Of a DNA stretch of 64,000 nucleotides, positions 35,796-44,252 are shown one piece after another (within the stretch, counting starts at the first letter, position 1; each line of letters begins with the position of its first letter). The stretch is from Variovorax sp. SG517. Its GTDB lineage: Bacteria; Pseudomonadota; Gammaproteobacteria; Burkholderiales; Burkholderiaceae_C. The notes under the pieces were generated by a model, which did not search any database, had not been told where the DNA came from, and saw only the letters and a program-made list of their open reading frames with translations. The stretch lies in contig NZ_JABMJG010000004.1 in NCBI RefSeq assembly GCF_013376045.1, positions 310,001 to 374,000 on the forward strand, given 5' to 3'. The position numbers and the translations under genes are program-made.

Positions 35796-36964
35796 GCATT
35801 CGGAAAGTCCGACGTGTCGCGCGCGAGCGCGGCCTCACCCTTATCGAGCTTCTGGTCGCCATGGTCATTGCGCTGGTGGTGACACTGGCGATCACGAGCG
35901 CCGTGATCTTCGGCGAATCGACCAAGCGCACTACGACGTCGGTCAACGACATCAACCAGTCGGGTTCGTACGCCGCCTATCTGCTTGATCGAGCCGGTCG
36001 CAGCGCCGGTTCCGGCTTCACCCAGTCCTGGGATCTGGGCGTCTTCGGGTGCAAGCTGCAGGCCAAGCAGAACAACACGGCAATCCTGCCGCGCACCACG
36101 GTCTTTCCAGTGCCGTTCGAGAAGTTCCTGACCGACGCGGCAGGGGTCGCGGACCTGCGCATCGCGCCGCTGCTGATCGGCAAGGGCCAGTCCTCGGACG
36201 GCAAGTCCGACGTGCTGATGATGATGGGCGGCAATGCGGCGGCCGGTGACGTGCCCCGTCCGATCATCTCCGCGGGTACCGACCCGAAGATCATTCGCCT
36301 GGACAACACGGTTCAGCTGAAGGCGAACGACATCGCGCTGGTCAGCCAGGTCGGCAGCACCGACTGCCTGCTCGAGCAGGTCGACCCGACCTTTGCGGAC
36401 AGCGCGAACAACGAACTCGTCACGCTCAACGGCAAGTACTACACGGCAGGAGTGGGCACGACTCTGGCGTCGCTTGCTGCCAGCGGCACCGCGTATTTCA
36501 CGCCTTTGGGCAGCAATACCGCCAACAACGTGCAGTTCCAGCTCTTCGGCATCGGCCCGAACAACACGCTGGTCAGCTACGACCTGTTGCGCAGCGACGG
36601 CACCGACACCACCCAGACCCTGGCCGACGGCGTCATGGAGCTGCACGCGGTCTACGGGCTGGACACCAACAAGGACGGCATCATCGATACGTGGAAAGCG
36701 CCCGATGCCACGGGCTTCGACGTCAAGACCATGATGAAGGACGGCAACCTCAGCAGGCAGGTGGTGGCCGTGCGCGTGGGCCTCATCCTGCGCAGCGCCA
36801 CGCTCGAGCGCGATGTTGTCTCATCGACCATTCCCGCGATGTTCAGCGATACGGGCCTGCAGCGCGACGCCGTCACGTTGACCGGTGACGACCGCCGCTA
36901 CCGCTATCGCGTCGTCGAATTCACCATTCCCCTGCGCAACATCCTGTTGCTGCCCAAATCATGA
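35792..36964 (+). CDS. pilW: PilW-type minor pilin, set 2
   Basis: A 390-residue prepilin-like protein: leader MSIRKVRRVARERG, mature LTLIELLVAMVIALVVTLAITSAVI (Glu5). The body has the PilW LDRAGRSAGSGFTQSWDLGVFGC segment and a C-terminal YRYRVVEFTIPLRN. Residues around 300 (YGLDTNKDGIIDTWKAP) look like a calcium-type DTNKDGIID loop. ATGA overlaps with pilV and pilX. Confidence 0.9.
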   Translation: MSIRKVRRVARERGLTLIELLVAMVIALVVTLAITSAVIFGESTKRTTTSVNDINQSGSYAAYLLDRAGRSAGSGFTQSWDLGVFGCKLQAKQNNTAILPRTTVFPVPFEKFLTDAAGVADLRIAPLLIGKGQSSDGKSDVLMMMGGNAAAGDVPRPIISAGTDPKIIRLDNTVQLKANDIALVSQVGSTDCLLEQVDPTFADSANNELVTLNGKYYTAGVGTTLASLAASGTAYFTPLGSNTANNVQFQLFGIGPNNTLVSYDLLRSDGTDTTQTLADGVMELHAVYGLDTNKDGIIDTWKAPDATGFDVKTMMKDGNLSRQVVAVRVGLILRSATLERDVVSSTIPAMFSDTGLQRDAVTLTGDDRRYRYRVVEFTIPLRNILLLPKS

Positions 36965-37557
36965 TTACTACCTTGCGCAGCCAGCGCCGCGAGCGCGGCG
37001 TGGTGTTGCTGATCTGCCTGATCGTCCTCGTCATCCTGCTTGCGGGCGGCGTTGCCGTGATGCGCTCGATGAACACGACCCTCTCCAGTGCCGGCAACCT
37101 GGCTTTCAAGCGCGACCTCGTCAACCAGGGGGAGCAGGCTGGGGTCAAGGCCCTGGCATTGTTCAACACTGGCGCCTTGTCTGCCGTTGGCGCCGACTAC
37201 AACGACGCGAAGGCGTCGAACTACAGCGCGGTCAGGCTCGACTCCAACGACCGCGGCATTCCGCTTGCGCTCCTGAAGGACGACCTCTACAACGCGAAGG
37301 CGTCCGACACCATCGAACGGACTTCGGACTTTGTGAAGATCCGCTACCTCATCGACCGCCTGTGCAACACCTCCGGCGCTGCAAGCAAGAGCACCTGCGT
37401 CTACGCGCCTGCCACCACCGACGTACGCGGTGGCAGTGTCCAGGAGTCGGGACGCCCACCTCCGCCCAAGGCACTGGTGTATCGATTGAGCGTGCGCGTT
37501 GACGGTCCTCGCGACACGCAGGTCTTTCTGCAGTCCTCCTTCACGAAGCCCGAATAA
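36961..37557 (+). CDS. pilX: PilX-type minor pilin, set 2
   Basis: A 198-residue minor pilin. Leader MITTLRSQRRERG, mature VVLLICLIVLVILLAGGVAVMRSM lacking Glu5, as in PilX. A short Cys-rich segment (RLCNTSGAASKSTCVYAP) may form a disulfide. ATG overlaps the pilW stop as ATGA; the pilY1 start follows 17 bp after its stop. Confidence 0.86.
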   Translation: MITTLRSQRRERGVVLLICLIVLVILLAGGVAVMRSMNTTLSSAGNLAFKRDLVNQGEQAGVKALALFNTGALSAVGADYNDAKASNYSAVRLDSNDRGIPLALLKDDLYNAKASDTIERTSDFVKIRYLIDRLCNTSGAASKSTCVYAPATTDVRGGSVQESGRPPPPKALVYRLSVRVDGPRDTQVFLQSSFTKPE

Positions 37558-37574
37558 CGCATCGCGAAAGAACC

Positions 37575-40500
37575 ATGAACAACATCTCGATATTCGCCAC
37601 GCGCGTGGCCGGCGCGATTGCGCTCGCCGGCGCACTCCTGGGCATTCACACGCCGGCAGACGCGGCCAGCCTCGCCGACCAGCCGGTCTTCGCCACCTCG
37701 AACGTTCCAGGCAACCTGGCGCTCACGCTGTCCGTGGAATGGCCGACGGCCTCGCGCACCGCGCACACCGCCGCCTACTCCAGCGCCAGCACCTTCCTGG
37801 GTTACTTCGATCCCAACAAGTGCTATTCGTACGTGGTGGACACCACGTCCAACGAAACCAACACGGGCGACAAGAGCTTCTTCGACCCGACCGCCGTGGG
37901 GAGCAACCGCAAGTGCGACGGCACGAAGTGGAGCGGCAACTTCCTGAACTGGGCCGCCACTGCAACCATCGACCCGTTCCGCTGGGCAATGACCGGCGGC
38001 AGGCGCGTGGTGGATACGACCACCGACACCATCCTGGAAAAGGGTTACCACTCTGGTCAGGGCCTGTTCGACGACCGCAACCTTCCAGCGAGCGAGATCG
38101 CAGGCGCCACGCCGTTCAGCACCGCGACCAGCCTCGGCATCTCGGTCAACGGCCGCAAGTATGCGATGCGCATCACCGCATCCGGCGCGTCGCTGAAAGG
38201 CGAGTACTTCAACAATGCCAACAAGACGCTGACCGGCACGCCGACCACCACAGTGGCACAAGACACGGTCGACCATGACTGGGGTAGCGGTGCACCCGTG
38301 TCAGGCGTCGGCGCAGACAATTTCGCGGCCCGATTCACGGGTACGTTCGTTGCCCCTTCGACAGGCACCTATACGTTCCGGGTACGGGCAGACGACGGCG
38401 TACGCCTGTGGATTTCAGGTCTGCTGGTCATCGATAAGTGGATCGATCAGGGCCCGACCAACTACGACGTCACGGTTGCCCTTGTTGCCGGCCAGAGCTT
38501 CGACGTGAAGATCGAGTACTACGAGAACGGTGGCGGCGCGGTGATGCAGTTCCTGTGGAAGAAGCCCAAGGACAAGGACTTCAGCACCTTCACCAGCGAC
38601 ATTGGCGGCGCGGTCACCAATGACTACACGATGCGCAACAGGGTTTGCAACCCCAACGCACCCGGCGGCGTCGAGAGCAACTGCGTGCAATACGGGAACA
38701 ACTGGAAGCCCGAGGGCCTGATCCAGCAGTACGCGCGGCGTATGCGCTTCAGCGCCTTCGGCTATCTGAACGAGGATGGCAACGGCCGCGATGGCGGCGT
38801 GATGCGCGCCCGCCAGAAATTCGTGGGTCCGATGCAGCCGGTGCCGGGGCTTCCCGATACTGCGAACGCCAACAAGGAATGGGACGAGACCACTGGCGTT
38901 TTCATTCGCAACCCTGATGCGACCGACGCGAGTGCGACCTCGGCCAATGGCGTGACCATTGCGGACAGCGGAGTGATCAACTACCTCAACAAGTTCGGCC
39001 AGATCATTCCGGGTACCTACAAATCGAACGACCCCGTAAGCGAGCTCTACTACGCCGCGCTGCGCTACTACCGCAACCTGGGCAACGTGCCGGAGTGGAG
39101 CAACCTGAACACCACCGACACCAACACCACGGCGAAACGGCTTGACGGCTTCCCGGTCATCACCAATTGGGATGACCCCATCCAATACTCGTGCCAGCGC
39201 AACTTCGTTTTGGGTATCGGCGACATCTATACCCACGCTGACAAGAACGTTCCCGGCAATACGAACACCGCCAATGAGCCGACGATGCCTGCATTGGTTA
39301 CGTCCGACAAGACAGTCAATGCAGTGACAGCGACGACCAAGGTCGGCCAGTTGCAGGGGATGACGGGCGATCTGGGCACCCGCACCAACGTCTCGAACAA
39401 TTGCTGCAGCAACAACTCGGCACTCATGGCAGGCCTTGCCTACGACGCGAACACCAAGGACATTCGCCCCGACGATCCGAACAAGGCGAACACCATCGGC
39501 AAGCAGACGGTTCAGACCTATTGGGTCGACGTGCTCGAACAGGCTTTCCAGGCGAACAACCAGTTCTACCTAGCCGCAAAGTTCGGTGGCCTCAAGATAC
39601 CCACCAACATGCAGAGCACGTTCGATCCATATACGTTCAACGATGCCATTCCGCAAACCTGGTGGGCGACAAGCGGCGATATGCTTACCGATACCCGCAA
39701 CGGCGGCACCACCCAGCCGAGGCCGGACAACTACTTCACGGCCGGCCGGCCCGACTCGATGGTCGACGGCTTGACCAAGGCCTTCGCGAGCATCGCGAAC
39801 GCGATCAAGTCGTTCACTACGTCGTTCTCGCTGTCAAGCCCGCAAGTGTCGGCCGCAGGTGCAGCTTCCTACTCTTCGCAGTACGACTCGAACGGGTGGA
39901 CCGGCGTGCTGTCCGGCAGCCAACTCACGTTTCCAAATAATGTGCCGACACTCACCGAGAAGTGGAACACGTCGAGCACGCTGGAAAACCAGCTGTCTGG
40001 TACCGGCTGGGATACCGCGCGCCGGGTGCTCACCTGGAACGGCACCGCGGGCGTGCCCTTCCGCAAGGCCAACCTGACAGCAGCGCAATCCACTGCTCTC
40101 GATACCCCCTGGGCGACAGGCGACGACAGCGGCGACTTCCTCAACTACCTGCGCGGCGACCGCAGCAAGGAAAAGACGACCACTGACGACACCAAGCCCT
40201 ATCGCCGTCGCGCCTTGCTGCTCGGCGACATCGTGAATGCGAAGGTCACGCCTGTCGGTCCGCCTTCGAGCCAGTTCTCGAACACGGTCAACCCGGGCTA
40301 TGCAAAGTTCAAGACGGACTACGCCTCGCGCCCGACCATCGTCTATGCAGGCGCCAACGACGGCATGCTGCATGCTTTCAACGGCGCACTGACCGGAACA
40401 GGAGCGGGCAACGAGTTGTTCGCCTACGTGCCGAGCATGCTGTTCTCGGGTCCCAGCAGCCCGGCCACGCCCACGCTCGACGGCCTGCAGCAACTCGGCA

Positions 40501-41735
40501 ACCCGGACTACCAGCATCACTACTACGTAGACGCGTCGCCCAAGTCGTTCGATATCGACTTCAATACCGCTGGCGGCGTCTTCACCACGACGGCGACGGG
40601 CAACAACTCGGATTGGCGTACCGTGCTGATCGGCGGGCTCGGCAAGGGTGGCAAAGGCTTCTATGCCATCGACATCACCGATCCGGCGAGCATGACGAGC
40701 GAGGACACCATCAAGACCAAGGTTCTCTGGGAGTTCTCCAGCGCAACCAGCGGCGTGGGCAACACGCTGGGCTACAGCTTCGGCACGCCGGTGGTGCTGA
40801 AGACCAAGAAGTACGGTTGGGTCGTGGTCTTCACCTCGGGCTACAACAACAGCGATGGATTCGGCTATGTGTACTTCGTGAACCCGAAGACCGGCGCACT
40901 GCTGGAGAAAGTGCAGACCGGCAGCTCGTCGGCAGGCTTGGCACAGCTGACCGCCTACATCACCGACTTCACGGACGGTACCGCCGACGCTTTGTATGCG
41001 GGCGACCTGAACGGGCAACTCTGGCGCTTCGACGTGACCGCGGCGAAGGGCAGCACTGCGGCCTACCCCGCCCCCTTGAAGCTGGCCACCCTGGCCGATG
41101 CCAGCGGCGCGCAGCCGATCACGACGCAGCCGCTGGTGGAGATCGACCCAAAGAGCAAGAAGCGCTACGTGCTCTTCGGCACCGGCCAATTGCTCGACAC
41201 CGTGGACATCAATTCGAAGGCGGGCCAGTCGTTCTACGCCATCATCGACGGCACAGCGACAGGCTTCGACAGCGGCAGAACTGCTGCGATCACGCGCAAC
41301 GACCTGGCCGCCCTGACCGAGGACAACCTCACGGGCACCACGGCGTTCAATTTGGGAACGAGCCTGGGCTGGTATCTCGACCTGGGCAAGGACGCGACGT
41401 CGGGAACCACCTGGCGCGTGACGCTCGGCGCCACGTCGTTCAACGGCGTCGTCGTGTTCTCCAGCCTGATGACGACCGGCGACGCCTGCAGCCCTTCAGG
41501 CCAGAGCCGGATCTATGCGGTCAACTATGGATCCGGTACGACAGCGCTGACGACGGGAGCCGCCTATGTCGGCTACACCAGTGCGATCACGGACATGCAG
41601 ATCATCAACAACAACGGCCGCATGCAGGGCATCGCGGGCAATGTGAGAGGTGAAGTGAACCAACCGCCGATCGACTTCGGGAAGGGGACGGGGCTGCGAT
41701 TGTTGAATTGGCGGGAAGTGCCGACGATTGATTGA
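37575..41735 (+). CDS. pilY1: PilY1-type pilus tip adhesin with PA14 domain, set 2
   Basis: A 1386-residue secreted protein; signal peptide ends TPADA. It has GYFDPNKCYSY and WSGNFLNWAATATID as in PilY1, but residues about 208-330 (GEYFNNANKTLTG, then TGTFVAPSTGTYTFRVRADDG and WIDQGP) form a PA14 domain, a carbohydrate-binding fold found in adhesins and glycosidases. The C-terminal half is the PilY1 propeller (YAGANDGMLHAFNGAL). The loop equivalent to set 1's calcium loop reads TDFTDGTAD (about residue 1130) and is shorter and degenerate. It ends a co-directional operon and is followed by a terminator. Confidence 0.92.
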   Translation: MNNISIFATRVAGAIALAGALLGIHTPADAASLADQPVFATSNVPGNLALTLSVEWPTASRTAHTAAYSSASTFLGYFDPNKCYSYVVDTTSNETNTGDKSFFDPTAVGSNRKCDGTKWSGNFLNWAATATIDPFRWAMTGGRRVVDTTTDTILEKGYHSGQGLFDDRNLPASEIAGATPFSTATSLGISVNGRKYAMRITASGASLKGEYFNNANKTLTGTPTTTVAQDTVDHDWGSGAPVSGVGADNFAARFTGTFVAPSTGTYTFRVRADDGVRLWISGLLVIDKWIDQGPTNYDVTVALVAGQSFDVKIEYYENGGGAVMQFLWKKPKDKDFSTFTSDIGGAVTNDYTMRNRVCNPNAPGGVESNCVQYGNNWKPEGLIQQYARRMRFSAFGYLNEDGNGRDGGVMRARQKFVGPMQPVPGLPDTANANKEWDETTGVFIRNPDATDASATSANGVTIADSGVINYLNKFGQIIPGTYKSNDPVSELYYAALRYYRNLGNVPEWSNLNTTDTNTTAKRLDGFPVITNWDDPIQYSCQRNFVLGIGDIYTHADKNVPGNTNTANEPTMPALVTSDKTVNAVTATTKVGQLQGMTGDLGTRTNVSNNCCSNNSALMAGLAYDANTKDIRPDDPNKANTIGKQTVQTYWVDVLEQAFQANNQFYLAAKFGGLKIPTNMQSTFDPYTFNDAIPQTWWATSGDMLTDTRNGGTTQPRPDNYFTAGRPDSMVDGLTKAFASIANAIKSFTTSFSLSSPQVSAAGAASYSSQYDSNGWTGVLSGSQLTFPNNVPTLTEKWNTSSTLENQLSGTGWDTARRVLTWNGTAGVPFRKANLTAAQSTALDTPWATGDDSGDFLNYLRGDRSKEKTTTDDTKPYRRRALLLGDIVNAKVTPVGPPSSQFSNTVNPGYAKFKTDYASRPTIVYAGANDGMLHAFNGALTGTGAGNELFAYVPSMLFSGPSSPATPTLDGLQQLGNPDYQHHYYVDASPKSFDIDFNTAGGVFTTTATGNNSDWRTVLIGGLGKGGKGFYAIDITDPASMTSEDTIKTKVLWEFSSATSGVGNTLGYSFGTPVVLKTKKYGWVVVFTSGYNNSDGFGYVYFVNPKTGALLEKVQTGSSSAGLAQLTAYITDFTDGTADALYAGDLNGQLWRFDVTAAKGSTAAYPAPLKLATLADASGAQPITTQPLVEIDPKSKKRYVLFGTGQLLDTVDINSKAGQSFYAIIDGTATGFDSGRTAAITRNDLAALTEDNLTGTTAFNLGTSLGWYLDLGKDATSGTTWRVTLGATSFNGVVVFSSLMTTGDACSPSGQSRIYAVNYGSGTTALTTGAAYVGYTSAITDMQIINNNGRMQGIAGNVRGEVNQPPIDFGKGTGLRLLNWREVPTID

Positions 41736-41803
41736 TGCTTGGCCTGACCGATCCTCTCTCGCCTCTCTGAGGGGACGATAGCCGGAGTGCTCAAGCCGGT
41801 CAG

Positions 41804-41833
41804 AAACGCCCGATGGACCTCATCGGGCGTTTT
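41804..41833 (+). terminator. Intrinsic terminator after pilY1 set 2
   Basis: AACGCCCGAT and ATCGGGCGTT pair across a short GGACCTC loop, then TTTTC. It lies about 70 bp after the pilY1 stop. Confidence 0.88.
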
Positions 41834-42123
41834 CAATTTCAGGGACAAGAGCGGTCACTCCTGGCCGCAGATGTCCGCCGACCGACCAACCATGCGACCC
41901 CTGGTAATCGTCAGATGCACCAGTGCCTCTTCCGTTTGCTGGCCCTTGGGCGCCACCGCCAGCGCGCGACCTGCCCAGCATGCAAGCTGTCGTGGTCAAC
42001 CGGCCCACGATCTTGCGCGACTATGCGTCCGTCACCGATCAGTCGGCAGGCACGTGATGTTGGCTACCCACACCTCGCTGCCAGTGAGGCGAACCTGATC
42101 GGGCCCTCGGTGAGCAGATTCCG
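41834..42123. other. Non-coding or decayed region before gene remnant
   Basis: No intact gene is seen. In the same frame as the following reading frame there is a 25-residue stretch (41980-42057, starting MQAVVVNRPTILRDYASV) and a second stop at 42085-42087. The sequence then reads EPDRALGEQIP straight into the next start, so this could be the eroded 5' part of that gene. Confidence 0.4.
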
Positions 42124-42732
42124 ATGGCCGTGCAGTCGAACGTCGAGGTCTACAAGGCCCTCATGCAAGGCGCATCGGTGCGCGCCGACACGATCAAGTC
42201 GCAGTTCGACGCCTATGAGGCGCGCGCGAAGGGCGAGGCGGCCAAGGCCGGCGTGCTGGAGTCGCAGTCCCGCGCCTACGCCGCCACGGTGCAGGCGGTG
42301 ACGAACAAGGCGGAAATCAAGGTCAAGGGCGCACAGATCAAGATGGGAGCCGCGCGCACAAAGGTATCGAAGTTCCTGGCCGATGTGAATGCCTTCAAGG
42401 CGCGCATCGACGCGAGCCTGCGTGAGGTGCAGTACGGCACGCAGGTCTACCAGGTGCAGGTCGAGGGCTGGCGCGCGAAGTCGAATGCGGTGGTGGCCGA
42501 CGCCGAGATGCAGTCGCGCTTCACCGACATGAACACCCGGACCAACATCGCCTACGCGCAGATGATCAGCGAGTACACCGCCCGCATGCAGAACGCGGTA
42601 CAGCAGGCTCAGATCGCGGCAGGTGCGATGTCTGCCATGCATGTCTCTGCGGGCATCAGCGGGTCGGGCAGCGCCAGCGCTTCGGATTCGAATAGCAATA
42701 GCATCAGCACGACTTACAACTACCAATACTGA
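42124..42732 (+). pseudogene. Probable 3' remnant of a long coiled-coil protein
   Basis: 202 residues from ATG to stop. The sequence is almost entirely helical, with repeated Ala/Lys/Gln patterns (QSNVEVYKALMQGASVRADT, KSQFDAYEARAKGEAAK, KFLADVNAFKARIDASLREVQ) and ends in a Ser-rich tail (SGSGSASASDSNSNSISTTY). No start signal fits: there is no Shine-Dalgarno, and coding-like sequence continues upstream in frame to a stop at 42085. The style resembles C-terminal parts of large phage-like structural proteins, but I cannot name a family. It may be a truncated gene or a small intact one. Confidence 0.45.
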
Positions 42733-42862
42733 GTTGGGAGTCTTGACTTGGAGTCAAGCTAATTGGAGGGCGCCCTACATATACATAAACTCAAATTGGC
42801 AAGAGCAACACAACGCTACCTCCAATCACGACCGAATCGGGACGTCGCCGAGCGATTTTAAT

Positions 42863-43480
42863 TTAAATTAGCCCAAAAATCACTCGATATTTAACTTTCT
42901 TTGCGTATGCGGCGTATTCAGGGTTTTTCATTAAAAGCTGCTCCTCCCGAAAAATCCTGATTGCCTGAAAAAAATACAACGCTGCGTATGTGAAAAAATT
43001 CCACCAACTAAATGTGGAAAGCAAAAAACCTAGGTGGTTGAGAAAGTATCCCAAATAGATAGGATGTCTGACTATTCGGTATGGACCGCTAGTGACGATG
43101 CCGCGATCTGCCGGCAGAAGACCAAATGATCGGCCCAGATAAATTTTGGAGACGATCTGCCACCCTATCCCCAAAACCTGCATTGTTTCTGTAAGCATCA
43201 ACGGCGCAATTTTTACTCCAGAGCTTAGTGATACGAACAAAAAATAGAACGTCGCAACCCCCGTACTGATGATGGATATTACATCTGTGGAAGTTGTTGT
43301 TGATGGCTTGGAGAAAATAACTATGCCGATAGTAACCACTTCTCCGATTAATAGCAGGATCAGTGTTGGCAATAGAGTGCGAGAGTTTTCGATGGTGAGC
43401 AATATTCGATAAACAAAAGCGGACAGCGCAATCGTTACAACGAATTTAGTTGCAATGACTATCAGAAGTTTCTTGGACAT
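42863..43480 (-). CDS. Isoprenylcysteine carboxyl methyltransferase-family membrane protein (low GC)
   Basis: A 205-residue membrane protein. Four or five N-terminal helices precede the conserved C-terminal block GPYRIVRHPIYLGYFLNHLGFLL, then EEQLLMKNPEYAAYAKKVKYRV, the ICMT/phospholipid methyltransferase pattern that binds S-adenosylmethionine. What it methylates is unknown. The ATG at 43480 is preferred because a longer frame would cross the pilin terminator. It is AT-rich against a GC-rich background, a sign of transfer. It lies downstream of pilA on the same strand and may be expressed by readthrough. Confidence 0.78.
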   Translation of the reverse strand: MSKKLLIVIATKFVVTIALSAFVYRILLTIENSRTLLPTLILLLIGEVVTIGIVIFSKPSTTTSTDVISIISTGVATFYFLFVSLSSGVKIAPLMLTETMQVLGIGWQIVSKIYLGRSFGLLPADRGIVTSGPYRIVRHPIYLGYFLNHLGFLLSTFSWWNFFTYAALYFFQAIRIFREEQLLMKNPEYAAYAKKVKYRVIFGLI

Positions 43481-43483
43481 ATC

Positions 43484-43511
43484 AAAAAAAAGCGGTCCGA
43501 AGACCGCTCTT
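43484..43511 (-). terminator. Intrinsic terminator after pilA
   Basis: On the minus strand AGCGGTC pairs with GACCGCT across a short loop and is followed by seven T residues. It lies about 21 bp after the pilin stop. Confidence 0.85.
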
Positions 43512-43532
43512 TTAATATCAAACCCCAATCAA

Positions 43533-44042
43533 TTAGCCTCCGCCGCCGCCACCTGCAGCGGGGGTGTTCGGGCAACCTGCCGGCGCATACTTTGCGTCTG
43601 CCGTCGTACCGCAGGTCCAGCTGCCTGCATCAGTACGGGTCCAGGTGATCGTGAAAGGCGTTGCTTTCAGAATTGCGGCCGCTTGGCCCGCGAAGGAAGC
43701 AGCAATGGTGCCGTTAGTGGTCAGAGCGGCGGTATTCGTGGACGCAGCGAGAGCGGTGCCAGCGGTAGAAGTCAGGGGTGCCGACAGGCTCAAGATGCCC
43801 GAGCTAGTGGCGCCGAGGTCGCAGGCGCCAATGGCTGTCTTTCCATTGTTCAGGCAGTCCTCGTAAGCTGTCTTCAGTGCACCGGTTTCTCCCATGGCGC
43901 GGGCCACTTGAGACTTGGCGATGTAGGTTTGGTACTGCGGAATCGCAATAGCGGCCAAGATACCAATGATCGCCACAACGATCATCAATTCAATAAGGGT
44001 GAAACCCTTTTGCACGGAACGTGCGATGGAACGACGGTTCAT
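43533..44042 (-). CDS. pilA: Type IV major pilin (PilA-like)
   Basis: A 169-residue prepilin: leader [13 protein letters not shown], mature [39 protein letters not shown], a textbook major-pilin N-terminus with Glu5. Cysteines occur in two pairs (DCLNN/GACD and SWTCG/GCPN). The C-terminus is unusual, [11 protein letters not shown], a run of six glycines where other pilins end in Ser/Lys-rich loops. A sigma-54 promoter and TGTC motifs lie upstream, as for PilSR-controlled pilA. It stands apart from both minor-pilin sets. Confidence 0.9.
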   Translation of the reverse strand: MNRRSIARSVQKGFTLIELMIVVAIIGILAAIAIPQYQTYIAKSQVARAMGETGALKTAYEDCLNNGKTAIGACDLGATSSGILSLSAPLTSTAGTALAASTNTAALTTNGTIAASFAGQAAAILKATPFTITWTRTDAGSWTCGTTADAKYAPAGCPNTPAAGGGGGG

Positions 44043-44104
44043 TCACTAACTCCAGGTAGGTTGGTTGTTACGCCCGGGAACCTGCCCGGAGCGAGGTACC
44101 TTCC

Positions 44105-44119
44105 GCAGCATCCGTGCCA
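44105..44119 (-). promoter_or_regulatory. Sigma-54 promoter of pilA
   Basis: On the minus strand TGGCACGGATGCTGC matches the sigma-54 consensus TGGCACG-N4-TTGC in 14 of 15 positions, with the GG and GC dinucleotides at the right spacing. Transcription would begin near 44093, leaving a leader of about 50 nt. No sigma-70 alternative is as good. Confidence 0.75.
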
Positions 44120-44215
44120 CCCGTCTTCAGGCCCTTCCACCGACCGAACACGTCACTTGAAGCCACTTTCCCGTTACACCATGTGACACAACTTGCCTCA
44201 AGATGCGACACCTGG

Positions 44216-44229
44216 TGACAAATTTGTCA
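44216..44229. promoter_or_regulatory. Palindromic activator-type site upstream of pilA promoter
   Basis: TGACAAATTTGTCA is a perfect 14-bp palindrome about 100 bp upstream of the -24 element, the distance expected for a bacterial enhancer-binding protein. Further TGTC tetramers lie between it and the promoter on the minus strand, as in PilR-binding regions. It also falls just past the end of the MBL gene on the neighbouring side. Confidence 0.5.
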
Positions 44230-44252
44230 TGCCACGCGTCACTGACTGGCAG

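Noticed and set aside
24318..41735. Two pilin sets as recent duplication or inverted repeat
   Set aside because: Gene order, lengths and protein sequences differ, and no long DNA identity is visible between them.
42064..42726. 220-residue minus-strand frame opposite the coiled-coil remnant
   Set aside because: Composition is His/Arg/Leu-rich without motifs, as expected from the antisense of an Ala/Lys/Gln-rich helical gene.
43481..43528. Longer start for the ICMT-like gene at 43528
   Set aside because: The added 16 residues cross the pilA intrinsic terminator, which would be unlikely inside a coding region.
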